NCBI RefSeq assembly: GCF_011753055.1
Contig: NZ_VWWJ01000034.1
Span: 1-64,000, forward strand
Length of the DNA: 64,000 nt
Origin: Burkholderia sp. Ax-1719
GTDB taxonomy: Bacteria; Pseudomonadota; Gammaproteobacteria; Burkholderiales; Burkholderiaceae
Direction of reading: 5' to 3'
This document shows, piece after piece, positions 59,183-64,000 of this stretch (the stretch's first letter is position 1; the number at the start of each line of letters is the position of its first letter). Position numbers and translations under genes: made by a program. Below the pieces are notes generated by a model that worked only from the letters and a program-made list of their open reading frames with translations, searched no databases and was not told the origin of the DNA.

Positions 59183-59409
59183 GGTGGGCTGCACGTTTTT
59201 TGACGAAATTTATCCGCTAGAACAAGGACTTAGCGGCGCCTGTTCAAGTCAGCGTTAAAACCAAAAAACGTTATGAATGAACGAGCTAACGCAGGTTGTG
59301 AAGGTGATACGTGAAATGCGCGGTGAAAAGCGCGATGGTGCGGGGGCTTGGGAGGGATTTAACCGGGCGGTTGAAGGCGGTGAAAGACGTGGTGAAAGCG
59401 GTTCAAACA

Positions 59410-59436
59410 GCGGACCGGCGAAGCATACCGGTCCGC
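59410..59436 (-). terminator. stem-loop after coq7
   Basis: GCGGACCGG and CCGGTCCGC form a perfect 9-bp stem with a 9-nt loop, about 22 nt beyond the coq7 stop. Only a short TGTTTG follows, so it is a probable but not strong terminator. Confidence 0.6.
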
Positions 59437-59457
59437 GTGAGCATCTCAAAGTAAAGC

Positions 59458-60150
59458 TTAAATATAGTAGGCGGTGCGGGTCATCACTTTCGATGCCGCG
59501 CGCATGAGCGAGCGCACCGGCAGCGGCAGTTCGATACCGCCGAGATCCGTGGCCGACTTCGCGTGAGCGATCTCGTCGGTACGCATCTGCTCGACGATCG
59601 CACGCGATTCGAGGTCGGCGGGCGGCAGCGCGTCGAGGTGACTGTCCAGGTGATGCTCGACCTGGCGCTCGGTTTCGGCCATGAAGCCCAGGCTCACCTT
59701 GTCGCCCAGACGCCCCGCCGCGAGACCGATCGCCAGCGCCCCCGCATACCAGAGCGGATTGAGCAGGCTCGGACGCGAATCGAGCGCTTCCAGACGGCGC
59801 GCGGTCCATGCGAGATGGTCCTCTTCCTCGCGCGCGGCCTGCTCGAACGAGGCCTTGAGCGTGGGCGAGCGCGTCGCGAGTTTTTGCGCCTGATAAAGCG
59901 CCTGCGCGCAGACTTCGCCGACGTGATTCACGCGCATCAGGCCGGCGGCATGCGAGCGCTCGGCGGCCGTGAGTTCGCCGGGCAGCGAAGCCGCGCCGGA
60001 GCCACCCGTGGCGAGCGCCGCGTCGGCGGTCGCGACCTGAGCGGACACGGCGTCGGGAGACGGTTGCGGCATCGGCCGCGACATGCGCGACACGCCAGTG
60101 ATCGAACGCAGACCGCGATCGAATTCGGTAATCAAGTCGTCAAACATCAT
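59458..60150 (-). CDS. coq7: demethoxyubiquinone hydroxylase
   Basis: Coq7 is the diiron enzyme that adds the penultimate oxygen to ubiquinone. The 230-residue product has the ferritin-like helices with HAAGLMRVNHVGEVCAQALYQ, EEEDHLAWTARRLEAL and the last E..H motif near 176-181. The start MMFDDLITEF at 60150 has a GGAGG ribosome-binding site; the longer frame to 60198 is not family-like. Confidence 0.93.
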   Translation of the reverse strand: MMFDDLITEFDRGLRSITGVSRMSRPMPQPSPDAVSAQVATADAALATGGSGAASLPGELTAAERSHAAGLMRVNHVGEVCAQALYQAQKLATRSPTLKASFEQAAREEEDHLAWTARRLEALDSRPSLLNPLWYAGALAIGLAAGRLGDKVSLGFMAETERQVEHHLDSHLDALPPADLESRAIVEQMRTDEIAHAKSATDLGGIELPLPVRSLMRAASKVMTRTAYYI

Positions 60151-60511
60151 CCAGCCTTCCTCCATGCGCACGGCGAAACGGGTCGAAACGGGCCACATGA
60201 ATGGCCCGCTCGAATGGACCGCCTGAAGCGCCGCTCAAAGGCCGACCGACCGGCCGTTCAACGTCGCTACAGGAACACGCGCAGGCCCGTCAATAAGGGG
60301 CTGCGCCGATATCCAGGCGCATATTCTAGACCATGTTGTGTAAACGAAACAGGTACTTAGGTGCACCTGGCTTTTCCTTTGTGGCCCCTAACCCTTTTGT
60401 TACATTACATGCCAACTTCTCGCGAAGTTAGCAGGCAAGGCCACCGCAAGACAAATAAATAGGCCTTGTTAAAAAGACGCATAAGAGCAGTAAAACACTG
60501 GAGATCATTCA
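60151..60511. promoter_or_regulatory. divergent coq7 / porin region
   Basis: This 361-nt gap holds the porin promoter, a small hairpin and a ~100-nt leader. It also contains AT-richer sequence than the flanking genes. I see no gene. Confidence 0.5.
60378..60406 (+). promoter_or_regulatory. candidate promoter of the porin gene
   Basis: TTTGTG (60378-60383), 17 nt and TACATT (60401-60406). The predicted leader is ~100 nt and starts with a hairpin, AACTTC/GAAGTT over a 4-nt loop at 60414-60429. Confidence 0.6.
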
Positions 60512-61687
60512 ATGAAGAAGTCGCTTCTCGCGCTCGCCGCGATGGGTGCGTTCGCGGGCGTCGCCCACGCTCAGAGCAGCGTCACGCTGTACGGCATCAT
60601 CGACGAAGGTTTCAACATCAACACGAACTCGGGCGGCAAGCACCTGTACAACCTGTCGAGCGGCGAACTGCAAGGCAGCCGCTGGGGCCTGCGCGGTGCT
60701 GAAGACCTGGGCGGCGGCCTGAAAGCGATCTTCGTGCTCGAAAACGGCTTCGACGTGAACAACGGCAAGCTCGGTCAAGGTGGCCTGTTGTTCGGCCGCC
60801 AGGCGTATGTCGGCCTGAACAGCGCGCAGTTCGGCTCGGTCACGCTGGGCCGCCAGTACGACTCCGTGGTTGACTACGTCGGTCCGCTTGAAGTGGGCGA
60901 CCAGTGGGGCGGCTACATCGCCGCTCACCCGGGCGACATCGACAACTTCAACAACGCGTACCGCACCAACAACACCGTCAAGTTCACCAGCGCGAACTAC
61001 GCTGGCCTGACGTTCGGTGGCACGTACAGCTTCGGCGGCGCGGCTGGCGACTTCTCGCACAACCAGATCTGGTCGCTGGGCGCTGGCTATAACAACGGCC
61101 CGCTGGTCCTCGGCGTCGGTTATTTGAACGCGCGCACGCCGGCAGCTTCGGGTGGCCTGTTCAACAACAGCGGCACCACAACGGCAGCCAACGCCGCCGT
61201 GACTTCGTCGGTCTACTCGGGCTTCACGTCGGCCAATACGTACCAGGTGATCGGCGCAGGCGGCGCGTACACGTTCGGCGCAGCCACGTTCGGCATCACG
61301 TATTCGAACATCCGCTTCGCGAACCTGGGTTCGACCTACGCGCTGGCCGCCTACAAGGGCCAGTCGGCAACGTTCAACAACGCCGAAGTCAACTTCAAGT
61401 ATCAGTTGACCCCGGCACTGCTGATCGGCGCGGCCTACGATTACACGCGCGGCGTGTCGATCAACGGCGGCTCGCGTGCCCAATATCACCAGGGCGCAGT
61501 GGGCGTGGACTACTTCCTGTCCAAGCGCACCGACGTCTACATCACGGGCGTCTACCAGCACGCACTGGGGGACACGATCAATGCCGCTGGCGAAACCGTC
61601 GCAGCCACGGCAAACATCAACAACCTCACGGGTTCGTCGAACCAGAACCAGTTCACGGCGCGCGTCGGCATCCGTCACAAGTTCTAA
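60512..61687 (+). CDS. outer-membrane porin (OmpC/OmpF-type, Burkholderia family)
   Basis: The 391-residue product has a 20-residue signal peptide ending GVAHA and cut before QSSVTLYGIIDEG, the standard start of Burkholderia porins. Typical segments are SRWGLRGAEDLGGGLKAIF and FGRQAYVGL. The C-terminus ends in ARVGIRHKF; the terminal Phe is the usual signal for outer-membrane assembly. It forms trimeric pores for small solutes. GGAG is 8 nt before the ATG. Confidence 0.93.
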   Translation: MKKSLLALAAMGAFAGVAHAQSSVTLYGIIDEGFNINTNSGGKHLYNLSSGELQGSRWGLRGAEDLGGGLKAIFVLENGFDVNNGKLGQGGLLFGRQAYVGLNSAQFGSVTLGRQYDSVVDYVGPLEVGDQWGGYIAAHPGDIDNFNNAYRTNNTVKFTSANYAGLTFGGTYSFGGAAGDFSHNQIWSLGAGYNNGPLVLGVGYLNARTPAASGGLFNNSGTTTAANAAVTSSVYSGFTSANTYQVIGAGGAYTFGAATFGITYSNIRFANLGSTYALAAYKGQSATFNNAEVNFKYQLTPALLIGAAYDYTRGVSINGGSRAQYHQGAVGVDYFLSKRTDVYITGVYQHALGDTINAAGETVAATANINNLTGSSNQNQFTARVGIRHKF

Positions 61688-61710
61688 GAAAAACAGCCGT
61701 TTCAGTCTCA

Positions 61711-61740
61711 AAGGCGCCTTCGGGCGCCTTTTTTCTTTTC
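61711..61740 (+). terminator. intrinsic terminator of the porin gene
   Basis: AAGGCGCC, tetraloop TTCG, GGCGCCTT and a T-run. Confidence 0.93.
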
Positions 61741-61784
61741 TGCGCGCCTGTTGTCGGCGCCGAACAACGAACGCGCCCAAAGCA

Positions 61785-61819
61785 AGAAAAAGAAAGGCCC
61801 ACCCTTGCGGGCAGGCCTT
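61785..61819 (-). terminator. terminator of fadD
   Basis: On the minus strand AAGGCC/GGCCTT with an inner GCCC/GGG pairing is followed by TTTCTTTTTC, about 40 nt beyond the fadD stop. Confidence 0.8.
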
Positions 61820-61855
61820 CTCGATTCTTAGGCGAGGCGCCGTGGCGCCTGGTGC

Positions 61856-63529
61856 TTACGCGCGACCGTCGCGCAGTTCGCGGCGCAGGATCTTGCCGAC
61901 GTTGCTCTTCGGCAGGTCGCTGCGGAATTCGATGAGCTTCGGCCGCTTGTAGCCCGTGAGCTGCGTCTTGCAGTACTCGAACACGTCCTTGTCGGTGAGC
62001 GCCTGATCCTTCTTGACGATATAGAGCTTCACCGCCTCGCCCGAATGCTGGTCGGGCACGCCCACCGCCGCCACTTCGAACACGCCGGGCAGCTTCGCCA
62101 CCACGTCTTCGACTTCGTTCGGATAGACGTTGAAGCCCGACACCAGAATCATGTCCTTCTTGCGATCGACCAGCTTCACGTATCCGCGCGTATTCATCAC
62201 GCCCACATCGCCGGACTTGAAGAAGCCGTCGGCGGTCATGACCTTCGCCGTCTCTTCCGGACGCTGCCAGTAGCCCGCCATCACCTGCGGACCGCGAATG
62301 CAGATCTCGCCCGCTTCGCCCACCGGCAGTTCGTTGCCGCTATCGTCACGAATCGAGATTTCCGTGGACGGCAGCGGCAGGCCGATGGTGCCCGTGTATT
62401 CCGTCGCGGTGGTCGGATTGCAGGTGACGCTCGGCGAGGTTTCCGACAGACCGTAGCCTTCGACGATCGGCGTCTGCGTGCGCTCGTACCAGCGTTTGGC
62501 CACGGCTTCCTGCACCGCCATGCCGCCGCCATTGGCGACCAGCAGATGCGAGAAGTCGAGCTTGTCGAAATCCGGATGGTTGAGGATCGCGTTGTAGAGC
62601 GTGTTGACGGCCGGGAACGTCGTGATCGAATAGCCGTGCAGTTCCTTGATCATGCCCGCGATGTCGCGCGGGTTCGGAATCAGCACCGCGAGGCCGCCCG
62701 TGCGCATCGTCAGCAGACCGCAGACGGTGAGCGCAAACACGTGATACAGCGGCAGCGCCGCGACCGTCACCGCCTGCGTGCCCGCGGGCAGGCGCGCAAG
62801 CGCGGGCTCGGTCCACGCCGCCGATTGCAGGACGTTGGCGATCAGGTTGCTATGCAGCAGCGTCGCGCCCTTCGACACGCCGGTCGTGCCGCCCGTGTAC
62901 TGGAGGAAAGCGACGTCGCTGGGCTTCTGTTCGACGGGCTTGAAGCTGGCGCGCGCGCCGGCCGCGAGTGCGTCGTTAAATTTGACGTGGCCCGGCAGGC
63001 TCCACGCCGGCACCATCTTCTTCACGCGGCGCACCACGAAATTGACGATGAAGCCCTTCGCGCCCAGCAGATCGCCCATCGACGCCACGACGACGTGCTT
63101 CACGCGCGTCTGCGCGATCACGGCTTCGAGCGTGTTGGCGAAATTCTCAAGAATGATGATGGCTTCCGCGCCGCTGTCCTTGAGCTGATGCTCCAGTTCG
63201 CGCGGCGTGTAGAGCGGGTTCACGTTCACCACCACGTAGCCCGCACGCAGTATCGCGGCGAGCGCGACCGGGTACTGCAGCACGTTCGGCATCATGATCG
63301 CGATGCGCGCGCCGCGCTCGATGCCGCGCGACTGGAACCACCCCGCGAGGCGCTTCGATAGATCGTCGAGCTGACCGTAAGTGATCGACTTGCCCATGCA
63401 CGCGAACGCGGGCTTCGAGCGATTGGCGTTGAAGCTCTCCGTGAGCAGCGCCGTGATGGACGCGTATTGGCTCGCGTCGATTTCCGCGGGCACGCCGGGC
63501 GGGTACGATTTCAGCCAGACTTTATCCAT
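61856..63529 (-). CDS. fadD: long-chain fatty acyl-CoA ligase
   Basis: FadD activates fatty acids to acyl-CoA for beta-oxidation. The 557-residue ANL-family enzyme has the AMP-binding motif YTGGTTGVSKGA, the YGLSETSP motif and the C-terminal lysine in KSNVGKILRREL. N-terminal part MDKVWLKSYPPGVPAEID is typical of FadD. It has its own terminator. Confidence 0.94.
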   Translation of the reverse strand: MDKVWLKSYPPGVPAEIDASQYASITALLTESFNANRSKPAFACMGKSITYGQLDDLSKRLAGWFQSRGIERGARIAIMMPNVLQYPVALAAILRAGYVVVNVNPLYTPRELEHQLKDSGAEAIIILENFANTLEAVIAQTRVKHVVVASMGDLLGAKGFIVNFVVRRVKKMVPAWSLPGHVKFNDALAAGARASFKPVEQKPSDVAFLQYTGGTTGVSKGATLLHSNLIANVLQSAAWTEPALARLPAGTQAVTVAALPLYHVFALTVCGLLTMRTGGLAVLIPNPRDIAGMIKELHGYSITTFPAVNTLYNAILNHPDFDKLDFSHLLVANGGGMAVQEAVAKRWYERTQTPIVEGYGLSETSPSVTCNPTTATEYTGTIGLPLPSTEISIRDDSGNELPVGEAGEICIRGPQVMAGYWQRPEETAKVMTADGFFKSGDVGVMNTRGYVKLVDRKKDMILVSGFNVYPNEVEDVVAKLPGVFEVAAVGVPDQHSGEAVKLYIVKKDQALTDKDVFEYCKTQLTGYKRPKLIEFRSDLPKSNVGKILRRELRDGRA

Positions 63530-63629
63530 GCGGCGTCTCCTCCTCAGGTATTTTTCGAATGGTCGTGCTAAAACGCCGATCGTAGCACGCGCCCTGCGCT
63601 TTTCTGCCGCGAATCAGCGAGTTAGAAAG

Positions 63630-63651
63630 CCCCCTCGAAATACGCAGGGGG
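63630..63651. terminator. stem-loop between fadD and the molybdopterin enzyme gene
   Basis: CCCCCT/AGGGGG over a 10-nt loop, on the minus strand followed by CTTTCT. It may end the upstream minus-strand gene. Confidence 0.5.
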
Positions 63652-63678
63652 ACGATTTTTCTGTGACAGGTTAAGGGT

Positions 63679-64000
63679 TTACGCGCGCTCGACTTCGACG
63701 AGGCAGTCGTAGAACGTGGCCGAGCCGCCCAGATCGGTGAGCGCCTGGCTGGTCACTTCGTTGGCGTTGCGGCCGTCCGGCGCGAGCTTTTTCCACCAGA
63801 TCGACAGACCCACGACCAGGCCTTCGCGCGCGCGTTCGGAGACGCGTGCGCGTGCCTGCATCGAGCCGCGATCGTTGAAGATGCGCACCTGATCGCCATC
63901 CGCGATGTTGCGGTGAGCGGCGTCGGCGGGATGGAGATCGACGTGCGGTTCGCCTTCGGTTGCGCGCAGGCTTTCGACATTCACGAAGGTGCTGTTCAGG
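63679..64000 (-). CDS. molybdopterin oxidoreductase, C-terminal part only
   Basis: The visible ~107 residues are the molybdopterin-dinucleotide-binding C-terminal domain, with EPHVDLHPADAAHRNIADGD, VRIFNDRGSMQARARVSE and NANEVTSQALTDLGGSATFYDC. The gene runs off the window edge; the 5' part is missing. The substrate cannot be told. Confidence 0.8.
   Translation of the reverse strand, partial: LNSTFVNVESLRATEGEPHVDLHPADAAHRNIADGDQVRIFNDRGSMQARARVSERAREGLVVGLSIWWKKLAPDGRNANEVTSQALTDLGGSATFYDCLVEVERA

Larger units (their letters stand above)
59047..59457. other. mraZ-coq7 gap
   Basis: This 411-nt gap holds the Pmra promoter, the MraZ operator and a stem-loop after coq7. A plus-strand frame at 59277-59507 (76 codons) begins well but overlaps the coq7 3' end and has no family features, so I do not call it. 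Confidence 0.6.

Noticed and set aside
59277..59507. 76-codon + strand small gene upstream of mraZ
   Set aside because: It overlaps the 3' end of coq7, has no ribosome-binding site or family features, and covers the coq7 stem-loop.

Overview
The window is a stretch of core chromosome from a GC-rich betaproteobacterium of the Burkholderiaceae, most likely Paraburkholderia, Caballeronia or a close relative. This rests on gene order and protein character: a complete mraZ-to-ftsZ cell-wall and division cluster followed by a thiol peroxidase-type gene, lpxC, dciA and secA; the order rplU-rpmA-obgE-proB; the order pilB-pilC-pilD-coaE-zapD-yacG-mutT; an Ala/Lys-rich H1-like histone; and an OmpC-type porin with a typical Burkholderia signal peptide. 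The genus is inferred, not proved. I see no insertion sequence, prophage, integrase, CRISPR array, rRNA operon or defence island.

Layout. 1-6.3 kb (+): accC, prmA, a zinc-ribbon DUF3426 membrane protein, tpx, a PfkB-family kinase and a glycine-zipper lipoprotein. 6.6-15.1 kb (-): the H1-like histone gene, nrdB, nrdA, ampD, a small zinc-finger-like membrane protein and a YpjD-like membrane protein. 15.2-17.3 kb (+): ffh and a hypoxanthine-type phosphoribosyltransferase. 17.4-19.7 kb (-): marC and proS. 20.0-21.4 kb (+): rppH and a CNP1-like lipoprotein. 21.5-24.6 kb (-): proB, obgE, rpmA, rplU. 24.9-32.9 kb (+): ispB, tRNA-Pro(CGG), a CorC/HlyC-family protein, pilB, pilC, pilD, coaE, zapD, yacG. 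33.0-38.5 kb (-): mutT, a DUF815 ATPase, argJ, secA. 38.9 kb (+): dciA. 39.5-59.0 kb (-): lpxC, a peroxiredoxin and the whole dcw cluster, transcribed mraZ, rsmH, ftsL, ftsI, murE, murF, mraY, murD, ftsW, murG, murC, ddl, ftsQ, ftsA, ftsZ. 59.5-64.0 kb: coq7 (-), a porin (+), fadD (-) and the 3' end of a molybdopterin oxidoreductase (-).

How the genes work together. The dcw block makes the lipid-linked peptidoglycan precursor (MurC-F, Ddl, MraY, MurG) and the septal machine that uses it (FtsW, FtsI, FtsL, FtsQ, FtsA, FtsZ). ZapD, encoded elsewhere in the window, bundles FtsZ, and AmpD recycles wall fragments. RNR (NrdAB) supplies dNTPs. Four-base stop/start overlaps join most dcw genes.

The most informative non-coding signals are regulatory. 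A pair of NrdR-like boxes 31 bp apart sits on a sigma70-like promoter upstream of nrdA. Four direct repeats with an exact 10-bp period, of the MraZ-operator type, lie just downstream of a good promoter in front of mraZ. A cluster of stem-loops lies between nrdB and the histone gene, and its wobble pairs favour a minus-strand RNA. I found no convincing previously undescribed multi-gene system; the stem-loop cluster and the unexplained 0.7-kb nrdA-nrdB gap are the least understood parts.
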